Below, piece by piece: positions 46,601 through 54,615 of a stretch of 64,000 nucleotides of DNA. This DNA is from Mucilaginibacter sp. dw_454 (GTDB lineage: Bacteria; Bacteroidota; Bacteroidia; Sphingobacteriales; Sphingobacteriaceae), in the NCBI RefSeq assembly GCF_018449775.1, contig NZ_JAAVVB010000005.1, forward strand, positions 124,001 to 188,000. The letters run 5' to 3'. Made by a program: the position numbers and the translations under genes. Numbering within the stretch: position 1 is the stretch's first letter; each line of letters opens with the position of its first letter. Below the pieces are notes generated by a model. That model did no database searches and had not been told where the DNA came from. It saw nothing but the letters and a program-made list of their open reading frames with translations.

Positions 46601-46712
46601 AGGCCCGGATCCTGAGATCAACGTATCATCATCAGCTACTGTGTTAGGTTACGATCTGGGCACTCCGCCAATTCCGCGCACTATACAAGTAGGTGCAAAC
46701 ATCACATTCTAA
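43614..46712 (+). CDS. SusC/RagA TonB-linked outer membrane protein
   Basis: 1032 residues from ATG 43614. Signal peptide (IPFSLLLLLIGLALPHHTFA), then a carboxypeptidase-regulatory-like domain (about 35-125, with IEGLITDSASKETLIGAAVR), a TonB box/plug beginning DVVVVGYGTQTRKSITGSVS, the SusC sequence YVIDGVYV and IESVTVLKDADATAIYGARA, and a large beta-barrel ending in aromatic VGANITF. It imports a ligand captured by the SusD partner, energised by TonB. Immediately followed by SusD (17 bp). Confidence 0.97.
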   Translation: MEIFIRKKKTFIPFSLLLLLIGLALPHHTFAQQEVPAGNSKIEGLITDSASKETLIGAAVRIKGVTNGATTDANGRFVLITAQKLPFTLVITYIGYETKEVVVDGSPVNVRLKAQNSQLNDVVVVGYGTQTRKSITGSVSTIAVGEVKDKPTATFEEQLQGKAAGLQISASTGVPGDAMFIRIRGTTSINASNDPLYVIDGVYVNSSSLQRITTQGQANNPLADINPDDIESVTVLKDADATAIYGARAANGVILITTKRGKYNTAPKVSLSTYFGAAKAPKLWDLVTGPQHAELINEFYTNSEADAIAAGNTAGAATYKYLPFRALTDNPAATPAPRGLPQNQPTYDRLDEAFRTGFLQNYDLSVSGGNDKTTYYIGGGLNKQQADLKTNDFRRGSFKLNLDQKISDYVTVGTSNTFTQVYRTNARVGDGPQGGVLQSALHTPTYLPPTNADGSPARWAGFDNLDVLLNNYDMNSTSNRVISNLYAEVKITKDLKFKTSWSVDYNQYKESQYWNSLTIIGIANHNSGSEALSDNTIWTDEQTLTYSHAFGKHNIGALIGNSLQGTTNDQTIANGTNYPNDSFTQLSSAASTTSSGYATSYKLSSFFARANYNYDGKYYVDGSIRADGSSRFGANHQWGYFPSAGVAWRIKKEDFLNDFSAISDLKLRATIGVTGNQNGIGDFASRGLWGAGNNYQNNPGTTAAQLANPNLKWESTRQTDIGLDLSVLNDRITFTGDYYDKYTSNLLLNLPLASSQGFSSILANAGEMSNKGFEFSVSSTNLDGPFKWTTNFNISRNINKITKLPTPVVAAYAAERMVQGQSMYTFYAYKQLYVDKQTGNAVYDDYDHNGVINSSDLEPVGNALPKFSGGITNNFRYAGFDLGVFFNFVYGNKVYNNNDYFLEGGGTRDAARAMDTRQLTRWQKPGDVTDMPRLTAYGLNYTLSPTTRNIEDGSFLRLSNVNLGYNIPKSITEKAHISSVRVYVSGSNLWLWTKYRGPDPEINVSSSATVLGYDLGTPPIPRTIQVGANITF

Positions 46713-46729
46713 ACATAAAGCACTTAATC

Positions 46730-48097
46730 ATGAAAAAAGCAACATATATATTTTCTCTGCTATTGCTCTTCACTTCGTGCAAGAAGTTCTTAGAAGTGCA
46801 GCCACAATTACAGGTTGATCAATCTGAAGCGATAACTAACGCAGGTACTGCCGCAACGGCAGTAAATGGTTTATTTAACCTGTTGGGTTCAAACAGTTAT
46901 TACGGTTCAAATTTCCCTTCCTTATCATACCTTTCAGGAGGTGATATTCAATGGACAGGTTCGCAATCAGACCCAAGCGAGATCAACAAACACTTAACCT
47001 CTGCTACCAATGGTAACGTACAGTCGGCCTGGACAGCCATTTATAAAACCATTGCACAGGCAAACTATATCCTTGATAAAGTACCCGGCCTCACCGATCC
47101 GCTTTTAACCCCCGCACTGAAAAATCAATACCTGGGCGAAGCGCACTTTATACGCGCGCTGGCTTATTTTGATTTGGCGCGCGGCTGGGGTGGCGTACAA
47201 TTGGTGTTAAAACCAACCTACGCATCTACAGATAACGTGGGCATTCCACGCAGCAGTCTGGCCGATACTTATGCACAAGTATTAAACGATTTAGACGCTG
47301 CCGAACCATTGGTGCCTACAACCGTAAGCCGTAACCGGGTTACATTGAGAACAGTACAAGCGCTTAAAGCCCGTTTTTACCTGTATCAAAAAAATTGGGT
47401 CCTGGCAGAGCAATTTGCTACAGATGTTTTGGCTGATAATGCCAACTACAATTTGGTAACCCCTTACAGCGCCTTTTTTGCCAATAGTATCACAACTCCT
47501 ACAGCTGAGTCTGTTTTTGAGCTGGCCTACACTATCTCAAACACCAATAATCATAGCACCTGGTGGTTACCGCCGGCATCGGGCGGTCGCCGAGAATGGG
47601 CTCCGGGAAATCCGTTGGTTGCCTTATTGAATGACCCTACAGTAGGCGGTAATCGCAACGCCTTAATTGGCCAGACCGCGGCCCCGGGCCTGTTGTGGTA
47701 TGGTAAATTATATTACCGTAACCCGCTGGGTACCGACCCTGCTTACATCATCCGCGTAGCAGAGCTTTACCTGATCCGTTCAGAAGCTCGTGCCGAACAA
47801 GGAAACCTGACGGGTGCTAACAGCGCACAATCAGATCTTAACGCAGTACGTGCCCGTGCGGGCGTTGCCGCAAGTACAGCCGCAACTTTATCGGATATTT
47901 TATTAGCACTTGAAAAAGAGCGTCAGGTGGAGTTTCCGTTTGAGACGGATCGCTTCTTCAATCTGGTGAGAACAGATCGTGCGCAAACTGTACTGTCATT
48001 GCCTGACAAACATCTTTACCTGTTTCCAATACCTTATAACGAAACCCTGGTTGATCCGAATTTAGCCGGCAACAACCGTAACCCTGGTTATTATTAA
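46730..48097 (+). CDS. SusD/RagB outer-membrane lipoprotein
   Basis: 455 residues with lipobox FTSC after a short signal (MKKATYIFSLLLLFTSCKK). TPR-rich helical scaffold with AEAHFIRALAYFDLARGWGGV-like consensus (here GEAHFIRALAYFDLARGWGG) and C-terminal LYLIRSEARAEQ, RARAG and EKERQVEFPFETDRFFNLVR. It forms the lid on the SusC barrel and gives ligand specificity. Confidence 0.97.
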   Translation: MKKATYIFSLLLLFTSCKKFLEVQPQLQVDQSEAITNAGTAATAVNGLFNLLGSNSYYGSNFPSLSYLSGGDIQWTGSQSDPSEINKHLTSATNGNVQSAWTAIYKTIAQANYILDKVPGLTDPLLTPALKNQYLGEAHFIRALAYFDLARGWGGVQLVLKPTYASTDNVGIPRSSLADTYAQVLNDLDAAEPLVPTTVSRNRVTLRTVQALKARFYLYQKNWVLAEQFATDVLADNANYNLVTPYSAFFANSITTPTAESVFELAYTISNTNNHSTWWLPPASGGRREWAPGNPLVALLNDPTVGGNRNALIGQTAAPGLLWYGKLYYRNPLGTDPAYIIRVAELYLIRSEARAEQGNLTGANSAQSDLNAVRARAGVAASTAATLSDILLALEKERQVEFPFETDRFFNLVRTDRAQTVLSLPDKHLYLFPIPYNETLVDPNLAGNNRNPGYY

Positions 48098-48121
48098 TTG
48101 AATATATCAGAATTACTTATC

Positions 48122-49060
48122 ATGAAAAAATTAAGCATTTTATTATTGATCGTAGCAGCGATAGGCAATGTGGCCTTTGCACAGCAATCACCTATCACTG
48201 TAAAAAAATCAGACACCAGGCACGGACCTGAAAAAGGCAGCCTGATCATCATTGGCGGTAACGTTGGTTCGCAGCGCGATATTTGGGACAAGTTCACAGA
48301 ATTGGCAGGTGGCAAAGACAAAGCAGTAGTGGTGGTAATTACCGCTGCCGTGGGCGACTCGGCCGCTTATGATCAGAAAGACGTAGACGAGGTTAAAAAA
48401 CAGACGGGCATTAAAAACGTCACCCTGCTGCATACCAATGATCTGCGGGAAGCCAACAGCGAAAAATTCATCGCGCCGCTTAAAAAAGCTACTGCGGTTT
48501 ATTTTGAAGGTGGCCGCCAATGGCGCATTGCCGACTCCTACCTGAACACACTAACTCACCTGGCTTTTAAAGAAGTGTTGGACCGTGGCGGTGTAATTGC
48601 AGGCAGCTCGGCAGGTGCCAGTATTTTAGGTTCGTTCCTTTGGCGCGGTGATACCAAAGGTGCGCAGATCTTAGTGGGCGATCATACCCAGGGTTTGGGT
48701 TTCCTGAAAAACTCAGCGATTGATCAACATATCCTGGTGCGTAACCGCGAATTTGATCTAACCGATTTCATCCGCAAGGCGCCACAGCTAATCGGCATTG
48801 GTATGAATGAGGCCACTGCAGTGTTAGTGCAACGTGATACCCTGCAGGTATTGGGCAAATCCTTCATCGCTATTTATGATTACAACGCCATCGTTAACAC
48901 CGGCGAAAAACACGTGGTTAATGGTCGCGAAGATTTTACGGCTTCTGATGGTCCCTTCTTCTTTTTAAGTGCAGGCCAGAAATATGACCTGGCAAAAAGG
49001 CAGGTAATTAAAGAACCAAGAAAAGGCGCTGCTACAAAAGCTGACGACGACGATAAATAA
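48122..49060 (+). CDS. Cyanophycinase-like serine peptidase (S51)
   Basis: 312 residues from ATG 48122; the TTG at 48098 abuts the SusD stop but the ATG begins a clean signal peptide (KKLSILLLIVAAIGNVAFAQ). S51 fold signs: GSLIIIGGNVGSQRDIWDKF, VYFEGGRQWRIADSY, nucleophile Ser in IAGSSAGASILG and DQHILVRNREFDL. The family cleaves beta-Asp-Arg bonds of cyanophycin or Asp dipeptides (peptidase E). The C-terminus is acidic (KADDDDK). Exported, hence acts on peptide-like ligand outside or in the periplasm. Confidence 0.88.
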   Translation: MKKLSILLLIVAAIGNVAFAQQSPITVKKSDTRHGPEKGSLIIIGGNVGSQRDIWDKFTELAGGKDKAVVVVITAAVGDSAAYDQKDVDEVKKQTGIKNVTLLHTNDLREANSEKFIAPLKKATAVYFEGGRQWRIADSYLNTLTHLAFKEVLDRGGVIAGSSAGASILGSFLWRGDTKGAQILVGDHTQGLGFLKNSAIDQHILVRNREFDLTDFIRKAPQLIGIGMNEATAVLVQRDTLQVLGKSFIAIYDYNAIVNTGEKHVVNGREDFTASDGPFFFLSAGQKYDLAKRQVIKEPRKGAATKADDDDK

Positions 49061-49073
49061 ACAAAAACTAATA

Positions 49074-49099
49074 AGGCAACCGAAATTTTCCGGTTGCCT
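49074..49099 (+). terminator. Hairpin between S51 gene and tRNA-Cys
   Basis: AGGCAACCG pairs with CGGTTGCCT around an 8-nt loop. Only a short A/T tract follows (CATTTAAAAAA), so it may be a weak terminator or an RNA-processing signal rather than a full stop. Confidence 0.55.
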
Positions 49100-49110
49100 C
49101 ATTTAAAAAA

Positions 49111-49181
49111 TGCCGGGTGACCGAGAGGCGAGGTTATGGTCCGCAAAATCATTTACGGCAGTTCGATTCTGCCCCCGGCGT
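49111..49181 (+). tRNA. tRNA-Cys (anticodon GCA), with unusual C33
   Basis: 71-nt cloverleaf: acceptor TGCCGGG/CCCGGCG (one T-G pair), D-stem ACC/GGT with GG in the loop, anticodon stem ATGGT/ATCAT, loop CCGCAAA, a 4-nt variable loop, T-arm GGCAG TTCGATT CTGCC and discriminator T, as usual for Cys. Position 33 is C, where nearly all tRNAs carry T, and the anticodon stem has a G-T pair. It lies inside the SusC/SusD-to-sulfite-dehydrogenase locus. It could be the main tRNA-Cys, a specialised copy or a decaying one. Confidence 0.65.
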
Positions 49182-49204
49182 CATCTTTAAACTAACTAAA
49201 TTTT

Positions 49205-50533
49205 ATGTCCAACATTACCAACAACCAAACACAACGAGACTGGAGCGACGGCGAGAAGAATATCTTCCGCTTCGTCTTCCTGTTCTTTGTTATCCAGGCG
49301 CTGCCGCTCAGCATCGACCTGTTTAAATTTCTTTTCGGCCCCAACTTTTTAAGCTATGGGTATATTTTTAATCTTACGCGCCTGTCGCCTAAGTTTATCC
49401 CGGGCACGGATAGTTTTATTAACTGGATCATTGTATTGGCGCTGGCGCTAATCGGCGCATTTGCCTGGAACCGCTCTAAATACAAAGAGCAAGACTATGA
49501 TAAACTTTATTACTGGCTCCGAACCATCGTCAGGTATCGCTTGGCTATTGGCGTTATTGGCTATGGTTTTTTGAAGTTTTTTCCGCTTCAGTCGCCATTC
49601 CCCTCTATCAGTAATTTAAACACCGCCTACGGCGATTTTAATGACTGGAAGATTTTCTCGATGAGCCTGGGTATTGTACCCGGCTATGAGGCTTTTTTAG
49701 GCGGCGTAGAAATTTTGGCAGGTTTGCTGTTGCTTTTCAGAAAGACAGCAACATTTGGTGCTATGCTGATATTGGTATTTACCGGTAACGTATTCATCTC
49801 TAATCTGGCTTATGAGGGTGGCGAATATGTGTACAGCTTTTACCTGATCAGCTTTGCAACATTGGTGCTTTGGTTTGATGCTTTAAGGGTTTACAGCCTG
49901 GTATCGTTGGAGAAACCAACTGAGCCTAACCCATACAAACCCGTATTTGTGGGTACGCAAAGAACGGTGCGTCTGGGCTTAAAAACGCTGATTATTTTCT
50001 TCTTTGTTTTCTTATATGGCGCCAAAACCTATTCAGGTTATCATCATGACCCATACCAGTTTCCAAAAGGAAAAGGCCTGGCAAAAGCTGCCGGTATTTA
50101 TAACGTGAGTGAGTTCAGGATCAATGGCAAAGTGCTGCCATATTCGGCAACCGATGCTGTACGCTGGCGCGATGTTGTTTTTGAGAAATGGGCAACTTTG
50201 AGTGTTCGCTCTAATCGCCCGGTACTTTTAGACTCGACCAACTACGAGCAGATCTCGCAAAAAGATCAGGACAGAAATTACGAATTACTAGGCTCTGCCG
50301 GTAGGCATTACTATAGTTATGTAACTGATACAATTGGGCAAACCTTGTTGTTAACCAACAAAAATCCGCATTACCGTAAAGAGCAAATTTCATTAAACTA
50401 CATCCGCCCGGATAGCGCTACCATTATCCTGAGCGGCCTGGATCAAAACCGTGATTCGCTTTATGTAGTGCTCAACAAAGTTGACAAAAAATACCCGATT
50501 AATTTGGGCAGACGCAAGGTACTTAAACTTTAA
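49205..50533 (+). CDS. DoxX-like integral membrane protein A
   Basis: 442 residues. The first helix lies near residues 18-35 (FRFVFLFFVIQALPLSIDLF), then a short loop, a helix (INWIIVLALALIGAFAW), a cytoplasmic segment and four DoxX helices (YRLAIGVIGYGFLKFF, MSLGIVPGYEAFLGGVEILA, ATFGAMLILVFTGNVFISNL, YSFYLISFATLVLWF). A further helix near 260 and a soluble tail of about 150 residues follow (EFRINGKVLPYSATDAVRW, then ILSGLDQNRDSLYVVL). This differs from simple four-helix DoxX and has a paralogue directly downstream (11 bp). Resembles DoxD-type thiosulfate:quinone oxidoreductase subunits in membrane core only. Confidence 0.78.
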   Translation: MSNITNNQTQRDWSDGEKNIFRFVFLFFVIQALPLSIDLFKFLFGPNFLSYGYIFNLTRLSPKFIPGTDSFINWIIVLALALIGAFAWNRSKYKEQDYDKLYYWLRTIVRYRLAIGVIGYGFLKFFPLQSPFPSISNLNTAYGDFNDWKIFSMSLGIVPGYEAFLGGVEILAGLLLLFRKTATFGAMLILVFTGNVFISNLAYEGGEYVYSFYLISFATLVLWFDALRVYSLVSLEKPTEPNPYKPVFVGTQRTVRLGLKTLIIFFFVFLYGAKTYSGYHHDPYQFPKGKGLAKAAGIYNVSEFRINGKVLPYSATDAVRWRDVVFEKWATLSVRSNRPVLLDSTNYEQISQKDQDRNYELLGSAGRHYYSYVTDTIGQTLLLTNKNPHYRKEQISLNYIRPDSATIILSGLDQNRDSLYVVLNKVDKKYPINLGRRKVLKL

Positions 50534-50544
50534 TCTCAATAGCA

Positions 50545-52740
50545 ATGGCTAACAACATAACACCAGCAGAAGATACTAAACCGGTACCGGCACCATGGTC
50601 CTGGTCAAAAAAATTAATATTCCGAATTGCATTTATATTTTTCCTGGCGATGGCTATTCCGTCGACATCAGGTTGGTATACCAATGTGGTTACATTGAAT
50701 TGGTTTCGCCCGCATTACCGGGATATATACGATATCGCCCGTTTTCAACCAAGCTTTCAGCGTTGGTTTAGTAGCGGCCCAAATTATGGCGACGTAGACG
50801 GTGCGCCGCTTCCACAAGAAAGAGGCGACGGTGGCGATAACCAAAAAGGTGGCGGCAAAGGCGGCAGACATCACCACCATAATGCAGGCGGAGCAGACAG
50901 TACTGTTGCTGATACAGGCCATGCAAATGGTGGCGGTCATCATCATCACCACGGCGGCGGCGGCGATGAGAACTTAGCTGCAGGCAATCAGGGAAACGGC
51001 GAAGGCCATCATCACCATCATGATCATCAAGGCGGCGATAATAATATAGCTCAGGCTGATACCACTCAAGGCCATGGCGGAGGACATCATCACCATCACC
51101 ATGATGAAGATGGCGGAGGTAACGTAGCGCAAGCGGATACCGCTGGCGGACACGGACACCATCATCACCATCATGACGGTGGCGAAAATGCTTTAGCTGG
51201 TGCAGATACCGCACAACACCACGGGCATCATCACCATGATGGTAGCGAAAATGAATTAGCCGGTGCCGATACTGCACGCGGTCATGGGCACCACCATCAC
51301 GGCGATACGATAGCTAGTACATCAGCAAAAGATACTACCGCATTAGTTGCCGTGGCTCCGGGTTCAAAAAACACGAATGACGACAACAATGTCGCCTTAC
51401 CGCCGAAGAGAAATTTCTTTGCCGATTACACCGATTGGGGCATTGCCTTATTGTTCGGTATAGTAGGTGGTTTGATCTGGACGCTGTTAGATCGTAAATC
51501 AAAATCATATAACCTGCTTTACTATTGGATTCGTGTGGTGGTACGCTACCGTGCCGGTATTGGTATCATTGGCTTTGGTTTCACCAAGCTGTTCCCAACG
51601 CAAATGCCTTATCCGTCACTGGGTTTATTGAATAGCAACTTTGGCGATTTCACCGCACAGAAAATCTACTGGATGTCGGTAGGTATTGTGCCATGGTACC
51701 AGGTGTTTGGCGGCATTGTGGAGATTGTTGCGGGTGGTATGTTATTCTTCCGTAAAACCACTCTTTTTGGAGCGATACTTTTAGCAGGGGCCTTGTTTGA
51801 TATCACGTTGGTAAACTACGCTTATGATGGTGGCGTGCATGTTTATGCCTTCTATTTCGTGTTGTTGTCGTTGTTCCTGATTGTGGATTATATCCCATCA
51901 CTGTACAATTTGATCATCCGCGAAAAATATACTTTCTATCCTCGCGTATATCCTGATTTCAGCAAACCCGGATTGAAATACACCCGTATTGTGTTGAAGG
52001 TATTAACCTTTGTAATTTTCTTTGGCGTACTGACGTACACCGAGGTGATCAATTTCAAGTATGACCCTTACAAGCAACCATCAACAGCGGGTGTAAAAAC
52101 ACTGCGTGGTAATTATCACGTAACCGAGTTTAAGATCAACGGACAAGAATTAGCCTACAATCCCAACGACACTACCCGCTGGCAGGAAGCAACTTTCGAG
52201 AATTGGACGACTTTAAGCTTCAGGGTTAATCACCCGGTGGTTATTGATCCATCCAACGGTGGCGGTAGCCCGATGCATGATATCCAGCGTACATTCGAAA
52301 TCACGGGTGTCGCAGGCGGCGAGCGTGCTTTTCACTACTATGCTGATACAGTTGACAAAGTGCTTTATCTACAAGATAAAAATGCAGTGGCGGCATTAGG
52401 CAGCAGACGCGGCGGCGGCAGAGGTGGCCGTGGCAATCGTCCAAAAAATCAAAATAATAAGCCCGATAATTGGATAAGTCCCGAAGCCTGGAAACACATT
52501 GGCGACGAGAGTAAAATGATTGATCCCGCAGCATGGTCTACCCGCCGCGACCGCGAGTTTGCCGCAAAACAACGCGAGCCAAAACGCGCCCGTATGATCC
52601 TGAAATATGATACTACCGATGGTAACAGGGTTATCCTGTCGGGGGTTAATGATAAAAAAGATTCGATATATGTAGTGCTTGATCGGTATGATCGTCATTA
52701 CATTTTACCAAAAAGCACGTTGAGTGCAGGTAAATATTAA
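50545..52740 (+). CDS. DoxX-like integral membrane protein B with histidine-rich loop
   Basis: 731 residues; paralogue of the gene upstream with the same helix order and soluble tail (EFKINGQELAYNPNDTTRW, ILSGVNDKKDSIYVVL). Between helix 1 (about 24-40) and helix 2 (about 290-308) it has a loop of about 240 residues, of which 109-252 hold 41 His in seven clusters. With a cytoplasmic N-terminus this loop is periplasmic. A second low-complexity RG/RP-rich segment (about 613-630, RRGGGRGGRGNRP) sits in the tail. Likely a metal-buffering or metal-sensing redox subunit (inference). Confidence 0.78.
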   Translation: MANNITPAEDTKPVPAPWSWSKKLIFRIAFIFFLAMAIPSTSGWYTNVVTLNWFRPHYRDIYDIARFQPSFQRWFSSGPNYGDVDGAPLPQERGDGGDNQKGGGKGGRHHHHNAGGADSTVADTGHANGGGHHHHHGGGGDENLAAGNQGNGEGHHHHHDHQGGDNNIAQADTTQGHGGGHHHHHHDEDGGGNVAQADTAGGHGHHHHHHDGGENALAGADTAQHHGHHHHDGSENELAGADTARGHGHHHHGDTIASTSAKDTTALVAVAPGSKNTNDDNNVALPPKRNFFADYTDWGIALLFGIVGGLIWTLLDRKSKSYNLLYYWIRVVVRYRAGIGIIGFGFTKLFPTQMPYPSLGLLNSNFGDFTAQKIYWMSVGIVPWYQVFGGIVEIVAGGMLFFRKTTLFGAILLAGALFDITLVNYAYDGGVHVYAFYFVLLSLFLIVDYIPSLYNLIIREKYTFYPRVYPDFSKPGLKYTRIVLKVLTFVIFFGVLTYTEVINFKYDPYKQPSTAGVKTLRGNYHVTEFKINGQELAYNPNDTTRWQEATFENWTTLSFRVNHPVVIDPSNGGGSPMHDIQRTFEITGVAGGERAFHYYADTVDKVLYLQDKNAVAALGSRRGGGRGGRGNRPKNQNNKPDNWISPEAWKHIGDESKMIDPAAWSTRRDREFAAKQREPKRARMILKYDTTDGNRVILSGVNDKKDSIYVVLDRYDRHYILPKSTLSAGKY
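50869..51300 (+). repeat. Degenerate repeats encoding His clusters
   Basis: Runs of CAT/CAC codons (4, 5, 5, 6, 6, 4 and 4 in length) alternate with spacers encoding variations of AGADTA, GGENALAGADTAQ and NLAAGNQG. The DNA repeats imperfectly with a unit of about 20-25 codons, so expansion by slippage or recombination is likely. Confidence 0.85.
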
Positions 52741-52809
52741 TGAGCTAAATAGCTAATGGCCCAGCCACTGTAATTTAATTGCAGCGGTTGGGTTTATTAA
52801 ACCAAAGAC

Positions 52810-53400
52810 ATGAAACAACTGGCCGCTATTTTTTTGATCGGGTTGATGATGATTGGCATATCCTCGTTCAAATATCGCGCGACCAAAAGTAGCGTTGCTA
52901 CAACCGACACCAATAAATGGCCGGCAAAATTTGGCTTTGGCCATCCGGTTACCCAGGTCGAGATAGATGCCTGGGATATTGATATAAGGCCTGATGGCAA
53001 AGGGTTGCCTATAGGGCAAGGAACGGTTTCAAAAGGTCGTGCTATTTATGTACAAAAATGTGTGGCCTGCCACGGCGAAGGCGGTAAAAACCAGGTCGAG
53101 GTGAAAACAATAGGGCCGGCATTGATAAGCGATACCGTACTAAAAGCCAGGAACAAAACCATAGGCAATTACTGGCCATATGCAACTACCTTGTTTGATT
53201 ACATCCGTCGTGCTATGCCTTACCCGCAGCCTGGCTCTTTGACTAATACAGAAGTTTATAGCCTTTCTGCCTATTTGCTTAACGCGAACCATGTCACGGC
53301 AGATACCATCCAAAATGCAAAGACACTACCCAAAGTGGTAATGCCTGCCCGGAAATTATTTGTTTTTGACGATCGCAAAGGCGGACCTGAAATAAAATAG
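52810..53400 (+). CDS. Periplasmic c-type cytochrome (SoxD/SorB-like)
   Basis: 196 residues. N-terminal export helix (LAAIFLIGLMMIGISSF), heme-binding CVACH (Cys84, Cys87, His88) and probable distal Met136 (RRAMPYPQP). Domain style fits monoheme cytochrome c of sulfite dehydrogenases. Located 6 bp upstream of the molybdopterin enzyme gene, so it is the probable electron acceptor of that enzyme. Confidence 0.88.
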   Translation: MKQLAAIFLIGLMMIGISSFKYRATKSSVATTDTNKWPAKFGFGHPVTQVEIDAWDIDIRPDGKGLPIGQGTVSKGRAIYVQKCVACHGEGGKNQVEVKTIGPALISDTVLKARNKTIGNYWPYATTLFDYIRRAMPYPQPGSLTNTEVYSLSAYLLNANHVTADTIQNAKTLPKVVMPARKLFVFDDRKGGPEIK

Positions 53401-53406
53401 CCCGCC

Positions 53407-54615
53407 ATGGATAAAAAGAAATACCCAAAGATCAGCAGACGGGGCCTTTTAGGCGGCGTTTTAGGCGCCGCTTTGTTGCCGGTAAATAAAGTTTTAGCTA
53501 AAAGACTACCGGGATTAATACCACCCGATGACCCCACGAAATCGCCGGGCAGAGGGACGAGCAAGTTGGGGCAGCGCTCTAAATATGAAAATCCGGTAAA
53601 AACCACTTCTGACATATCATCGCGTACGCCTTTGCAGGATATGTACAGCACCATTACGCCGTCTGATCTGCATTACGAGCGCCATCATGCGGGTATTCCA
53701 GATATCGATCCGGCTAAATATGAGCTGATGATCCATGGCATGGTAGATAGGCCCATGAAGTTTACCCTGGCCGATCTGAAGAGTTTCCCCGCTGTCGCCC
53801 GTACCTGTTTTTTAGAATGCGCCGGTAATTTCAGGACAGGCAAAGAGGAAATGACCCCGCAGGATATCCTGGGTTTAACCAGCCAAAGTGAATGGACCGG
53901 TGTCATGCTCTCCACCATATTCAGAGAGGTTGGCGCCAGCCATGCTGCCAAATGGTTCCTGGCTGAAGGGTCAGACGCAGCGGTGCTAACGCGCAGTGTA
54001 CCAATGTATAAAGCTTGGGACGATGCCATGATTGTCTACGCCCAAAACGGCGAAGCTATGCGGCCTGAACAGGGTTACCCTGCCCGCCTGCTGCTCCCCG
54101 GCTGGGAGGGTAATATGAATGTTAAATGGCTGAGACGCATTGAGATAGGCGACGAGCCGTGGATGACCCGCGAGGAAACATCTAAATACACCTACCCAGT
54201 CAAGGACAAAATCAGGATGTTTAGCTTTGAGATGGATGCGCGGTCTATTATTACTTATCCTGTTTATCCGAACAAAATCAAGTCAGGATATCTGGAAATC
54301 AGGGGGTTGGCCTGGAGCGGCCGGGGTAAGGTTACCAAAGTTGAGGTTAGCACCGATGGGGGTAAAACCTGGCTGGATGCTAATTTACAGGGCCCGGTAT
54401 TGAGCAAGGCACATACCTATTTCAGGCATTTATGGGAGTGGGATGGAACGGCTACCGAGATAGCCAGCCGGGTTACTGACGAGACCGGCTACGTGCAACC
54501 CAGCGTGCAGCAACTAGCCGATGCCCGCGGCACCAAAGCAGGCGGCTACCATATGAACCCCATCAACTGGTGGCAAATTAAGGCAGACGGTTCGGTATTG
54601 TTTAAACCGGAATAA
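53407..54615 (+). CDS. SoxC-like sulfite dehydrogenase, molybdopterin subunit
   Basis: 402 residues. Twin-arginine signal (ISRRGLLGGVLGAALLP), so exported folded. The molybdopterin-binding domain (about 85-260) has the conserved Cys138 Mo ligand in CFLECAGN, then MVDRPMKFTLADLKSFP and LLPGWEGNMNVKWLRRIEIG; the dimerisation/Mo-co domain follows (about 285-400, with RGLAWSGRGKVTKVEVSTDG). It oxidises sulfite or a bound sulfur group, giving electrons to the cytochrome beside it. SoxY/Z/A/X are absent, so it is not a full Sox system. Confidence 0.92.
   Translation: MDKKKYPKISRRGLLGGVLGAALLPVNKVLAKRLPGLIPPDDPTKSPGRGTSKLGQRSKYENPVKTTSDISSRTPLQDMYSTITPSDLHYERHHAGIPDIDPAKYELMIHGMVDRPMKFTLADLKSFPAVARTCFLECAGNFRTGKEEMTPQDILGLTSQSEWTGVMLSTIFREVGASHAAKWFLAEGSDAAVLTRSVPMYKAWDDAMIVYAQNGEAMRPEQGYPARLLLPGWEGNMNVKWLRRIEIGDEPWMTREETSKYTYPVKDKIRMFSFEMDARSIITYPVYPNKIKSGYLEIRGLAWSGRGKVTKVEVSTDGGKTWLDANLQGPVLSKAHTYFRHLWEWDGTATEIASRVTDETGYVQPSVQQLADARGTKAGGYHMNPINWWQIKADGSVLFKPE

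Noticed and set aside
49117..49326. Small ORF between S51 and DoxX genes
   Set aside because: Covers the tRNA-Cys and the start of the DoxX gene; a frame shadow.
50768..51277. 169-residue minus-strand ORF opposite the His-rich loop
   Set aside because: It is the complement of CAT/CAC-rich codons and has repetitive Arg/His/Asp composition; the plus-strand frame belongs to a long membrane protein with a paralogue.
53407..54615. Complete Sox thiosulfate-oxidation system
   Set aside because: Only the SoxC-like subunit and a cytochrome are present; SoxXA, SoxYZ and SoxB are absent from the window.
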